Shown piece after piece: positions 15,194-21,647 of a DNA stretch of 21,647 nucleotides (its first letter is position 1; every line of letters begins with the position of its first letter). The position numbers and the translations under genes are program-made. The notes beneath the pieces are model-generated. The model did no database searches. It was given only the letters and a program-made list of their open reading frames with translations, and was not told where the DNA came from. The DNA lies in the IMG/VR virus record IMGVR_UViG_3300030107_002018, positions 1 to 21,647 of that record. One strand, 5' to 3'. This DNA is from a virus.

Positions 15194-16117
15194 TTATTGG
15201 TTAACTCCCCAAGTTGGGCTAGGTGTTTGATGTATAAATGAGCCACCATAATTATTCGTATTTCCACCTCCAGGGAAACTACTTGTACCTGCAGTACTTG
15301 CTGCATAAGCATTAAAACCTGCACCAGCTGCACTAGCTAATGTACTTACAAAACTAGGTACTTGAGTAGTAGATACACCCTTAATAGGCTTTGGTCCAAA
15401 GTCAAAGTCTTGTAATGCTCTAGGCATCTCATAGTCAGCTACTGGAGTATCTAGAGGTTTAAGTGGTTCTGGTGGTGCCTCTGGTCTTAACATTCTATTC
15501 GCATCAGCTTTAGTTAAGAACTGCTTGTACTGCATTCGGGTGTTGTTATTAGCACTAAGTAATGACTCAGTTAATATTGCATGTTGTCTACCACCATCAG
15601 CTATTAAAGATTGCATAGCTTTATTTGAACTAGCACCAGCTTGAGATTTAACTGATAGTTCTCCTTTTTTTATAATGCTTTCAATGATGTTATCTTCATT
15701 TTCAAAAGCCATCTGCTGATACGTTTCACGCTCTTGTAAAGCTTTACGCTCAGTAGCATCCATTACGGATTGACCATACAGACGTTCAGACTTATTAAAT
15801 AATCTATTTTGTTGATCTATTTGATAACTTCTAATCTTTAGTTGTTGCTGATAGTTTCTTAAATTATTTTTATCTTTAAAGGCTGCTAATTTTAACTCAT
15901 TTCTTTGCTTGAGTTCTATACCTCTGATTATTTCATCTCTCTGAGCTATAAGACGATCTTTTCCCATATTCCACATAGGAAGATCGTACTCGTCGTACTT
16001 CTTCTGTAAGAATGCTTCCTCTTTGTTCTTTGCTTTCTTGGCTGATGACTGAGCAGACTTCGATCGTATAAATCCAATTCCTGCACTTATCAATGTAGGT
16101 GCTAACCATGCTGGCAT
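15194..16117 (-). CDS. Internal virion (ejection) protein, T7 gp14-like
   Basis: A 307-residue protein, longer than T7 gp14 (196). The N-terminus has a short hydrophobic helix (PAWLAPTLISAGIGFI), fitting gp14, which in T7 inserts in the outer membrane as the distal part of the ejection channel. Residues 25-150 are Lys/Gln/Glu-rich and likely coiled coil (YQQQLKIRSYQIDQQNRLFN). The C-terminal third is Pro-rich, then Ala/Gly-rich (STLASAAGAGFNAYAAST), then Asn/Gly-rich, possibly a flexible tail. The start is decided by a good Shine-Dalgarno sequence eight bases upstream, inside the last codons of the gp12 gene. Confidence 0.85.
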   Translation of the reverse strand: MPAWLAPTLISAGIGFIRSKSAQSSAKKAKNKEEAFLQKKYDEYDLPMWNMGKDRLIAQRDEIIRGIELKQRNELKLAAFKDKNNLRNYQQQLKIRSYQIDQQNRLFNKSERLYGQSVMDATERKALQERETYQQMAFENEDNIIESIIKKGELSVKSQAGASSNKAMQSLIADGGRQHAILTESLLSANNNTRMQYKQFLTKADANRMLRPEAPPEPLKPLDTPVADYEMPRALQDFDFGPKPIKGVSTTQVPSFVSTLASAAGAGFNAYAASTAGTSSFPGGGNTNNYGGSFIHQTPSPTWGVNQ

Positions 16118-16120
16118 ATC

Positions 16121-18766
16121 TTAAGTCCTCCTATAAAATCTCGGTGAGTAGTTTCCTTCCCACATCATCGAGTTCAGAGAGACGGGAAATGGTGAGTCAG
16201 TAAAGACCCGTAAAGTAAAGTTCTTACTTCTTTGGTGTATTGGTAATGTAAATATTGTTGACTCATTAAGTGCTATATCATCAGCTATATATGTATTAGC
16301 TGAAGTAACAGGTTGTAGATCATACCATTCATCTAGGTAGATAACTATCTGAGCTCCTGTTGCTGGTGCTGTAGTGAATTCAATTTCAGTATCACTCACA
16401 AAACTAAATGCTGTATTGATTACATTATTTACCTTAACTTTAACTTGGTTTCTATCTACATAATCCAAGTCTGAAGTAGTCCATTGGAATTTCTTAGTGG
16501 TGTTATCACCTACATGTTCTTTCTTACCTGCAAACCTACCAACAGCATTAAGTTTAAAACCTAATACACCTGATAAACCTACATCAAACTTAAGCCTAGA
16601 TATTGTTAAACTAGCTGTGAAGTCCTTTGTTCTACCCTCCTGATCAAGCTGGTAATAGACCTGTGGTAGGGTCATATCGAAGTTATAGGCATAACCTACA
16701 TAGACGTTACTTGCAACGCTCTCAAGGTCTTGTCCAGGGACTTTAAAGTATGTACCAGTACCATCTGTACCTGTCTCTGGTGTGATGGTAAAACCTGAAT
16801 TATTGAATGTACCAGCTGCTGTTGTACCAGCTATAATCAATACATTCTTTTCATCAGTTAAATTGGCATAAGGTAGATAACATTTAGAAAAGTCATTATC
16901 TGCGTCATAATCTACAGAACTAGCCTGTGCATATAAGTCCATACATGGGTTAATCTTCTGACCCTGTGCATTAGTTATGATAGCTACATCTGGACTCTGA
17001 GTTAGGTTTGAATTAGATAGAGTATATTGATCCCCTTGCTTAGTAACACAGTACATATCATCCTGATCTAGAGCCATAGCCTGAACAGTTCCAGGTAGTC
17101 TCCATTTAAACCAAGACTCCATCAATAACTGATCACCATTCTTATAAGTCCTATAGAAATATATCTCTTTACTTGACTGACTAGATATAGCAATGAACTC
17201 ATTCTGGATACTAGCCACAAGAGTATCTGCATCTATAGTTATCCACTCATTAACTACACGACCTATATCAAGTATGTCAGGACTCTCTCCTAATCCTTTA
17301 GGTTGCATAGCAAATACCCTTACAAAGTTAGGAGTCTTACTGATGAAGTTAAAGTGTGTACCTATATCTATTGGATCAACTGTATCACTCATCTCCATGT
17401 TGGAGATAGGTCGGATCTTTGTAGACTGTGGTGTTAAAGGTCCATCATCTGAATAGATAATAAACTGTTGATTCTTACTGAATAATAGTAAACCCTGTCT
17501 AGCTGGTTTTATTGCATGTAGCTTAGTAGGTCTAGTTGATGCACAGTTAACATCTATAGGATCAGCAGCTGTATGTGTTCTGGCTGATACTGCATATAAC
17601 TCATAAGGTTCTTTAGCTCTGCTAAGGATGACATTATCTTCAGATAAGAATCCAAGTCTATCGTCATGAAAGAATGTCTTCTTAATAGTTTTACCAACAA
17701 AGCTAGGGTGGCTGTTTGTTAAGTCATCTCCTACAAGCCTATCTCCCCATGTAATAGCTTCAAATACAAAAGTATTAGTACCTGTATTCCTTAACCTATG
17801 AGGCATACTAGAGGCTGTTAAACCTGGAGATTGGTTATTACCTATACTCTCTTTCCAATAACCTGAACCACCTGTTGATGGGTTATCAGCTACAAACTTT
17901 GCATAGTAGTTATCCTCATCATATAAAGGTGAGTTAACTATGGTAACTAAGTGGTTATGAAATGAGTTAGGAGGTAGCCAAGATTCATTAGAAGCCCAGT
18001 CTTGGAAGACAACAAGCCTTTCATTATCATCTCCACCTGTAGCACTTAATGTAAATGCAGTTCTGGTAGAACTGATAACTCTATCTAGTTGTAAAGATGT
18101 ACCATGCTTAATTACATCTAAACCACTAATATTTAAATCATCAATCCTAGACTTCAGAGTATCTAATATCTCATCAAAATCAGCATCTGATGCTGCAGTA
18201 TAAGTAGCGGTTGTACTACCAGCTACTGTTACAGAGAATGTCTCTCCCTGCATCTGCTCTATCTTTCCACTTAGTAGAAGAGTTCCTCTACTCTGAGCTA
18301 CAAAATCAGTAGCGTCTGGTTGTGCAGTTACAGTGAATGTATCATTAGTAATGATAGTTGTATCCTGAACTGTATTTATGTTGTAGTTAGTATTAGCTGT
18401 TCCAGTTAGGTAAGCATGTGTATCACCATTAGTAACGGTACATGCAACACCAGTATCTGCATTCCATACATAGATACTGCCATTAGTACTATCAATTTTA
18501 GGAACGATACAGCCTATATATCTGGTAGTTGTATCTCTATTAATGTAGAACCACTTAGCATTATCTAACTGAGTTCCACTAAAGTCAGTACCACCTGTAT
18601 TCTTTAATTTAGATATAAACTTAAACCCAGGTCTCTTTGTCATACCTAATGTCATATCAGGTAAACCATTAATACATTCTTTAACCTGACCTGGAAGTTT
18701 CTTACTATCTGTCTGTTTAGATACCCCACTTAAATAGTTAGATATCCTTTGAGTTACTGCAGCCAT
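16121..18766 (-). CDS. Tail tubular protein B (nozzle), T7 gp12-like
   Basis: An 881-residue protein (T7 gp12 is 794), which forms the hexameric tail nozzle below the gp11 ring and carries part of the fibre-binding surface. The N-terminus shows the family pattern: ISNYLSGVSKQ, a P-x-Q, an NG, then GMTKRPGFKFISKL, aligning with the ISQSIKNLKGGISQQ to QKRP stretch of T7 gp12. The middle and end are beta-rich. The ATG overlaps the gp11 stop by one base (TAATG), as expected for coupled production of two tail partners. The terminal codons (RRT) contain the AGGAGG used by gp14. Confidence 0.93.
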   Translation of the reverse strand: MAAVTQRISNYLSGVSKQTDSKKLPGQVKECINGLPDMTLGMTKRPGFKFISKLKNTGGTDFSGTQLDNAKWFYINRDTTTRYIGCIVPKIDSTNGSIYVWNADTGVACTVTNGDTHAYLTGTANTNYNINTVQDTTIITNDTFTVTAQPDATDFVAQSRGTLLLSGKIEQMQGETFSVTVAGSTTATYTAASDADFDEILDTLKSRIDDLNISGLDVIKHGTSLQLDRVISSTRTAFTLSATGGDDNERLVVFQDWASNESWLPPNSFHNHLVTIVNSPLYDEDNYYAKFVADNPSTGGSGYWKESIGNNQSPGLTASSMPHRLRNTGTNTFVFEAITWGDRLVGDDLTNSHPSFVGKTIKKTFFHDDRLGFLSEDNVILSRAKEPYELYAVSARTHTAADPIDVNCASTRPTKLHAIKPARQGLLLFSKNQQFIIYSDDGPLTPQSTKIRPISNMEMSDTVDPIDIGTHFNFISKTPNFVRVFAMQPKGLGESPDILDIGRVVNEWITIDADTLVASIQNEFIAISSQSSKEIYFYRTYKNGDQLLMESWFKWRLPGTVQAMALDQDDMYCVTKQGDQYTLSNSNLTQSPDVAIITNAQGQKINPCMDLYAQASSVDYDADNDFSKCYLPYANLTDEKNVLIIAGTTAAGTFNNSGFTITPETGTDGTGTYFKVPGQDLESVASNVYVGYAYNFDMTLPQVYYQLDQEGRTKDFTASLTISRLKFDVGLSGVLGFKLNAVGRFAGKKEHVGDNTTKKFQWTTSDLDYVDRNQVKVKVNNVINTAFSFVSDTEIEFTTAPATGAQIVIYLDEWYDLQPVTSANTYIADDIALNESTIFTLPIHQRSKNFTLRVFTDSPFPVSLNSMMWEGNYSPRFYRRT
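16126..16132 (-). promoter_or_regulatory. Ribosome binding site of the gp14-like gene
   Basis: AGGAGGA on the minus strand, eight bases before the ATG at 16117 and embedded in the last codons of the gp12-like gene. It fixes the gp14 start. Confidence 0.75.
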
Positions 18767-19380
18767 TATCTACTAAGTGCTTTGTATGGTTGATAACTGA
18801 CATAAGGGTGTGCTCCGTCAGGTTGTCCAAAGAATGAATAATCACCTTGGGTTGTTTCATACTCCAGAGCCATAGCTCTCATGTATGCCTCTTTTTGTTG
18901 GAGCATTTGGTATTGACCTTGGTCTCCAACTATTCGACTAGACACAACAGTAGATGCTCTAGCTGTTATGTAGTCCTGTACTGGTCGTGGTAGATCTACC
19001 CAATCAAATAGCCATGTGATATCGCAATCGACAGGTCCATCTTTCCACTCCCATGTATGGTGTTCTTTATCATATAATTTCCCGCCTTTTCTGATTGCCT
19101 GTTTATCACCAGCATTAGATTGGCTAAGGTCTATTTGTAATACGTTATTTGGTATTGCTATCTCATTATTACTATCGGGTATCATCTCATAATGTGGCTC
19201 TTTATTGAAAGACCAGCCTTCACTTTGTACCTCTCTAGATACTTCTAGTAGAGTTTGATATGCAATCGCAACGTCTGGGTTGGTTTCATCTAAAGTGGTG
19301 ACTGGTGCCTGACCACAAGCCATCAGTATTTGATTTATAGCGGGTAATTCTTGAGTAGCATTAGTGGTAGGGAAAGCCAT
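18766..19380 (-). CDS. Tail tubular protein A (adaptor), T7 gp11-like
   Basis: A 204-residue protein (T7 gp11 is 196), the dodecameric adaptor ring that joins the portal to the nozzle and helps hold the fibres. Residues 10-60 (ELPAINQILMACGQAPVTTL, then EVQSEGWSFNKE) align well with T7 gp11 ([20 protein letters not shown], then IQSRGWTFNIEE). Other shared features are RKGGKLYD and an aromatic acidic C-terminal part. The gene follows the terminator behind the capsid gene, and its leader is A/T-rich with no Shine-Dalgarno sequence. Its mRNA should come from readthrough or from its own promoter. Confidence 0.93.
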   Translation of the reverse strand: MAFPTTNATQELPAINQILMACGQAPVTTLDETNPDVAIAYQTLLEVSREVQSEGWSFNKEPHYEMIPDSNNEIAIPNNVLQIDLSQSNAGDKQAIRKGGKLYDKEHHTWEWKDGPVDCDITWLFDWVDLPRPVQDYITARASTVVSSRIVGDQGQYQMLQQKEAYMRAMALEYETTQGDYSFFGQPDGAHPYVSYQPYKALSR

Positions 19381-19384
19381 AGGT

Positions 19385-19396
19385 ATAAATATTTAT
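19385..19396. repeat. AT-only perfect palindrome between the terminator and the gp11 start
   Basis: ATAAATATTTAT, a 12-base perfect palindrome four bases upstream of the gp11 ATG and just downstream of the intrinsic terminator. It could be part of a promoter or simply the AT-rich leader; there is no independent support for a role. Confidence 0.35.
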
Positions 19397-19400
19397 GAAT

Positions 19401-19428
19401 AAAAAAAAGGGAGCCATAAAGACTCCCC
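19401..19428 (-). terminator. Intrinsic terminator after the capsid gene (T-phi position)
   Basis: On the minus strand GGGAGTC, a five-base loop TTTAT, and GGCTCCC form a seven-pair stem (one G-T pair) followed by eight T residues, starting ten bases after the capsid stop. T7 has its main late terminator, T-phi, at exactly this point between gene 10 and gene 11. It would let partial readthrough set a high capsid to tail-protein ratio. Confidence 0.88.
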
Positions 19429-19437
19429 ATATAAGGG

Positions 19438-20610
19438 TTAAGAACCCCATGCAGATGGTGCAGTAGCACCTGTATAAAGTTCAACTGCAGCAGCAGGATT
19501 AACATAATCCGCCCCACAGGCTAAACGTCCAAGTATCACATCTCCCTGGTAAATGACCGATACATCTCCCTTGGTTACTTGTACTTGAGGACCAATAGCT
19601 TCAACGATACCTGCAGCTTCACGTTGGAAGATAAGTCCACATGACTTACTACCTACTTCTGTGGCTGTACCGTAATCGTTATTGATACCATCTGAACCAT
19701 CATCGTAGTTATCGTCACCAGATAATGCTTCACCTACAAAGCTACCAGCATTAGGAAGTTGTACTTCTGCTGAGTCAGCTGTTGGTGCATCAGCTCCACC
19801 AGTACCAGATAACTTAGTACCGTAAGATCCCATGAATGGAATATTCATTGACTTGTAGATCTTGATACCAGCAATCTCAATGATGCCTTGACCTGACTGT
19901 AAGGACTTACCTTGTACGTCACGGTTTACTAGTCCATTATTTCCAATGTCTTGGATCAATTCATAGTATTGACGTGGGTTAAGTACAGCTACTCTCCCGT
20001 CACCACTGACTCCTTTTTCGTCAAGTGCTGCAGCAGCATCGTAGAACGCATTTACTAGGTTCGCTGGTACATAAGCATCTGAATCGTTAGCAGTAGATCC
20101 TACACGAATCTGTGTACCACCTGGCTCTACATAGTTAGCCTTAGAGATAGGTGATGCTTTACGTGCTCCACGTGTGACAGCTCTGAAAGCAAGTCTGTCA
20201 TATTTCTCAGCTAGTGCGTAGCCAATCTTACGAGAGATCTCTGATCTCAAGTCATAATGTGCAAGTGTCTCATCTAGCTCATATAAAAATGCTGAACTGA
20301 TAAGGAGATCATCTACAGTTATAGTCTTCTCAGATACTGGAGGTGCTCCATCACTGTTACCTAATATTGAATTTCCTGGTGTGTGAAATTCACTTTTGGT
20401 ACGACCTGTGTAGATGAACTGCAATGATTTGCCGTTCTTAAGAGTTCTCTTCATGAGAAGGTCTCTAGCAATTGTGTTGTGCTGGAAGCCTTTAAACATC
20501 TCACCTGAGAACAGTTTTAAATAGAGCGCTCGTCTGTCCGAGCCTCCATTATCAGCACCAGGTACGGTTACCGACGCCTGATGATCTGTTGATTGATGTA
20601 TTGTTGACAT
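19438..20610 (-). CDS. Major capsid protein, T7 gp10-like (HK97 fold family)
   Basis: A 390-residue protein (T7 gp10A is 344). Matches to T7 gp10 run in order: SGEMFKGFQHNTIA (T7 SGEVLTAFNEATM), GKSLQFIYTGRTKSEF (GKSAQFPVIGRTKAAY), EKTITVDDLL (EKTITIDGLL), and HYDLRSE (HYDVRSE). The C-terminal half contains the expected VAVLNPRQYYEL and the GIKIYKSMNIP segment. A Gly/Asp-rich insertion (ALSGDDNYDDGSDG) near residue 297 may be a surface loop. It forms the icosahedral shell. The gene has no Shine-Dalgarno sequence; its leader is AT-rich and preceded by stem-loops, and a strong terminator follows. It would share the late transcript with psbA and the small genes upstream. Confidence 0.95.
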   Translation of the reverse strand: MSTIHQSTDHQASVTVPGADNGGSDRRALYLKLFSGEMFKGFQHNTIARDLLMKRTLKNGKSLQFIYTGRTKSEFHTPGNSILGNSDGAPPVSEKTITVDDLLISSAFLYELDETLAHYDLRSEISRKIGYALAEKYDRLAFRAVTRGARKASPISKANYVEPGGTQIRVGSTANDSDAYVPANLVNAFYDAAAALDEKGVSGDGRVAVLNPRQYYELIQDIGNNGLVNRDVQGKSLQSGQGIIEIAGIKIYKSMNIPFMGSYGTKLSGTGGADAPTADSAEVQLPNAGSFVGEALSGDDNYDDGSDGINNDYGTATEVGSKSCGLIFQREAAGIVEAIGPQVQVTKGDVSVIYQGDVILGRLACGADYVNPAAAVELYTGATAPSAWGS

Positions 20611-20680
20611 TGTTAAAAATTAATTTGATATATACGTTTCTCAGCTGAAATTTTTTGATCATTTTTTGTGGTCTATCCCA

Positions 20681-20692
20681 CCGTCTAGACGG
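20681..20692. repeat. Perfect 12-base palindrome in the capsid leader
   Basis: CCGTCTAGACGG, about 70 bases upstream of the capsid ATG. It can form a cruciform or a short RNA hairpin and could bind a dimeric protein. No T-run follows on the minus strand, so it is not a typical terminator. Confidence 0.6.
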
Positions 20693-20747
20693 CTAATAGG
20701 TATCCTCCGTAGAGGGCTAGAAGCCAAATTACAGAGAGGTCCGACAC
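20685..20747 (-). CDS. Possible 20-residue hydrophobic micro-ORF (GTG start)
   Basis: The reading frame starts at GTG 20747 with AGAGAGG seven bases upstream and encodes one short hydrophobic helix (VIWLLALYGGYLLAV) ending at a TAG inside the 12-base palindrome. It overlaps the end of the 40-residue membrane gene by 19 bases. A good ribosome site and a clean membrane-helix composition favour a real peptide. Its length and the stem-loop over its start weaken the case; conservation in relatives would decide. Confidence 0.3.
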   Translation of the reverse strand: MSDLSVIWLLALYGGYLLAV

Positions 20748-20851
20748 TGAGGTGCCTCTCTGCTATGGAAGTTAACGTGTAGTACTTCCACGTGAATGAA
20801 GAAGGCTAGAGCAAATAATACTACTAGCCATAGTTCATTGAACTTCTTCAC
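20729..20851 (-). CDS. 40-residue single-span membrane protein (GTG start)
   Basis: The GTG overlaps the TGA of the preceding 49-codon gene (GTGA), the usual coupled junction here. The product begins MKKFNELW, has a membrane helix (LWLVVLFALAFFIHVEVLHV), and a short polar tail ending CRTSL. The positive N-terminus and helix suggest an N-in inner-membrane or thylakoid peptide. I do not recognise it; it does not resemble the phage high-light-inducible proteins, which carry an ExxNGRxAMxG motif. Confidence 0.5.
   Translation of the reverse strand: MKKFNELWLVVLFALAFFIHVEVLHVNFHSREAPQCRTSL
20732..20762 (-). promoter_or_regulatory. Stem-loop with eight-base-pair perfect stem upstream of the capsid gene
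   Basis: The arms CAGAGAGG and CCTCTCTG are separated by 15 bases, within which CAC/GTG can pair again. On the minus-strand RNA the 5' arm contains the candidate ribosome site of the 20-residue micro-ORF. There is no U-tract after it. It could be an RNase III-type processing site, as T7 uses between genes, an mRNA stabiliser, or a translation switch. Confidence 0.55.
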
Positions 20852-20997
20852 TTTTTATCAGGTATATCACTAGTTGGAATCTCTTCCTCAATAGTTAATG
20901 GGTCCATCATGTGTAGAGGTATTCCTGATTTAGAAAATTCAGGTTCGGGAGTCAGTGAAGTAACTGACGCCCTAGCCTTATCACTTTGATGAGCCAT
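20848..20997 (-). CDS. 49-residue acidic hypothetical protein
   Basis: The ATG overlaps the TAA of the beta-barrel gene by one base (TAATG). The product begins MAHQSDKARASVTSLTPEPE, continues with FSKSGIPLHMMDPL, and ends with an acidic segment (TIEEEIPTSDIPDKK). It has no membrane span, signal or known domain and looks largely disordered. The junctions on both sides (TAATG and GTGA) argue that it is translated. Function unknown. Confidence 0.55.
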   Translation of the reverse strand: MAHQSDKARASVTSLTPEPEFSKSGIPLHMMDPLTIEEEIPTSDIPDKK

Positions 20998-21359
20998 TAG
21001 AACTTAAACTTAGCTCCAGCTTTAACGTTATAAACATTATCGAAGTCGCCAGCTGTAATGCCAGAGAACTCACCATAGAAAGCTAACTTATCAGTTGCGT
21101 TATAGTTAAGCCCAGCCTTACCAGAGATTTCAGTCTCAGTACCATCAACACCTTCAGCAGCAATGATAGTTGGACCACCTTGTATGTAGTAGGAAGTTTT
21201 ACCTTCTCCACCTTCAGCACCAATGTGGAAGTCTATAGCTCTACCAAAGTATTCTTTACCTTCATAACCTTGGTTCAATTCTGTGTTGAAATATACTCCA
21301 GCGGATGCAGGTGCAGACGCTAATGTGGTGGCTGCGAGAGCAAGTGCAATTGTTTTCAT
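20997..21359 (-). CDS. Exported small outer-membrane beta-barrel-like protein
   Basis: A 120-residue protein with a clear signal peptide (MKTIALALAATTLASAPASA, cleavage after residue 20). The mature part has alternating strands (VYFNTELNQGYEG, AIDFHIGAEGG, SYYIQGGPTIIA, ISGKAGLNYNA, AFYGEFSGITAG) and ends in VYNVKAGAKFKF with a terminal phenylalanine, the classic C-terminal signal for outer-membrane beta-barrel insertion. About six to eight short strands would make a very small barrel. I recall related proteins in other cyanophages with no assigned role. It lies between psbA and the capsid gene, so it is probably expressed late. Changing the host surface or permeability is a reasonable guess. 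No Shine-Dalgarno sequence is visible; its ATG follows the previous stop by two bases. Confidence 0.75.
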   Translation of the reverse strand: MKTIALALAATTLASAPASAGVYFNTELNQGYEGKEYFGRAIDFHIGAEGGEGKTSYYIQGGPTIIAAEGVDGTETEISGKAGLNYNATDKLAFYGEFSGITAGDFDNVYNVKAGAKFKF

Positions 21360-21361
21360 AG

Positions 21362-21424
21362 TTAAATAGTTTTTGTTTTTGTGTAAGCGATGCCGCGATA
21401 CATGTAAGTGACTTTGATTGTCAT
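21362..21424 (-). CDS. 20-residue DUF4278-like peptide
   Basis: The peptide MTIKVTYMYRGIAYTKTKTI contains the Y-R-G-x-x-Y core that opens DUF4278 proteins, small proteins common in cyanobacteria and their phages. The ATG at 21424 has GGAG nine bases upstream, which supports this start over the in-frame ATG at 21460. It ends two bases before the beta-barrel start. Full DUF4278 proteins are longer, so this may be a minimal or truncated member. Function unknown. Confidence 0.5.
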   Translation of the reverse strand: MTIKVTYMYRGIAYTKTKTI

Positions 21425-21503
21425 TGGATTAATCTCCATGTACCTCAGACCCCGTTCCATGTCTAAGGTTTCATGCGTCCCATAGGGATGAACGGAAGTA
21501 TCG

Positions 21504-21647
21504 TTAGGCTATTGATGTGATCTCTTTAGCCGCGAGATCTAACGGGAAGTTATGTGCGTTGCGTTCATGCATTACCTCCATGCCTAAGTCAGCTCTGTTT
21601 AATACGTCAGCCCATGTAGGAATTGTTTTACCACTAGCATCAACTAC
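21504..21647 (-). CDS. psbA: Photosystem II D1 protein, C-terminal end (partial)
   Basis: The last 47 codons of psbA; the gene continues off the right edge. The sequence [20 protein letters not shown] then AHNFPLDLA is unmistakably D1. In standard D1 numbering the manganese-calcium cluster ligands His332, Glu333, His337, Asp342 and the carboxylate of Ala344 are all present. An eight-residue tail (AKEITSIA) follows Ala344 and would be removed by the host CtpA protease. Phage psbA replaces photodamaged host D1 so that light energy keeps supporting phage production. Its location upstream of the capsid gene fits late, structural-gene-linked expression. Confidence 0.97.
   Translation of the reverse strand, partial: VVDASGKTIPTWADVLNRADLGMEVMHERNAHNFPLDLAAKEITSIA

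Noticed and set aside
15136-15333. Minus-strand 65-codon frame spanning the gp14/gp15 junction.
   Set aside because: Overlaps two well-supported genes; Gln/Val/Leu-rich repeats come from codon shadowing.
19335-19517. An open frame in another register running across the end of the capsid gene, resembling a T7 10A/10B-style frameshift extension.
   Set aside because: It needs a +1 shift rather than the -1 used in T7. The -1 frame is also open for about 28 codons but has only an imperfect GGGTTCT site, and both extensions run through the terminator hairpin into gp11. The composition looks like noise.
20640-20860. Expected high-light-inducible (hli) gene next to psbA, as in some cyanopodoviruses.
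   Set aside because: None of the small frames here carries the ExxNGRxAMxG motif; if present, hli lies upstream of psbA outside the window.
21425-21503. Weak CCGTTC/GAACGG inverted repeat after psbA as a possible terminator.
   Set aside because: The stem is only six pairs with a long loop and no T-run; there is not enough to call a terminator.

Overview
The window is a little over 21 kb of an AT-rich, T7-like marine cyanophage (a cyanopodovirus), read backwards: every gene I can support lies on the minus strand, so transcription runs from high to low coordinates. The evidence is a syntenic T7 virion block (major capsid, tail tube A, tail tube B, the three internal/ejection proteins, tail fibre) followed by the first codons of a probable terminase small subunit. 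Upstream of the capsid gene is the 3' end of a photosystem II D1 gene (psbA), the mark of a phage of marine picocyanobacteria. The low GC, judged by eye, suggests a Prochlorococcus host, but this is inference.

Right end (21647 to 20611): the psbA 3' end comes first. It is followed by very small, tightly packed genes: a DUF4278-like peptide, an exported outer-membrane beta-barrel-like protein, a 49-residue acidic protein, a 40-residue single-span membrane protein, and possibly a 20-residue hydrophobic peptide. A stem-loop and a perfect palindrome lie just ahead of the capsid gene.

Middle (20610 to 5418): this is the virion block, from the capsid gene through gp11, gp12, gp14, gp15 and gp16 to the fibre. 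A strong intrinsic terminator lies immediately after the capsid gene, the position of T-phi after T7 gene 10. It would make capsid (and psbA) mRNA more abundant than mRNA for the tail and ejection proteins.

Left part (5416 to 46): this is a compact cassette that T7 lacks between gene 17 and the terminase genes. It holds a second fibre-like protein with six KFLKADGTW-type repeats, a 119-residue putative structural protein, a 592-residue protein with about ten beta-propeller blade repeats, a proline-rich membrane-anchored protein, a two-span holin-like protein, two exported proteins whose genes overlap heavily, a lysine-rich peptide and a 54-residue holin-position protein. Most neighbours overlap by 1 to 4 bases or lie within a few bases of each other, which suggests coupled translation.

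The less ordinary points are the exported gene pair with no good start for the second member (337-1286), the phage beta-barrel beside psbA, the two different beta-propellers in the adhesion region, and the structured leader between psbA and the capsid gene. I see no tRNA, CRISPR, insertion sequence, integrase or reverse transcriptase here.
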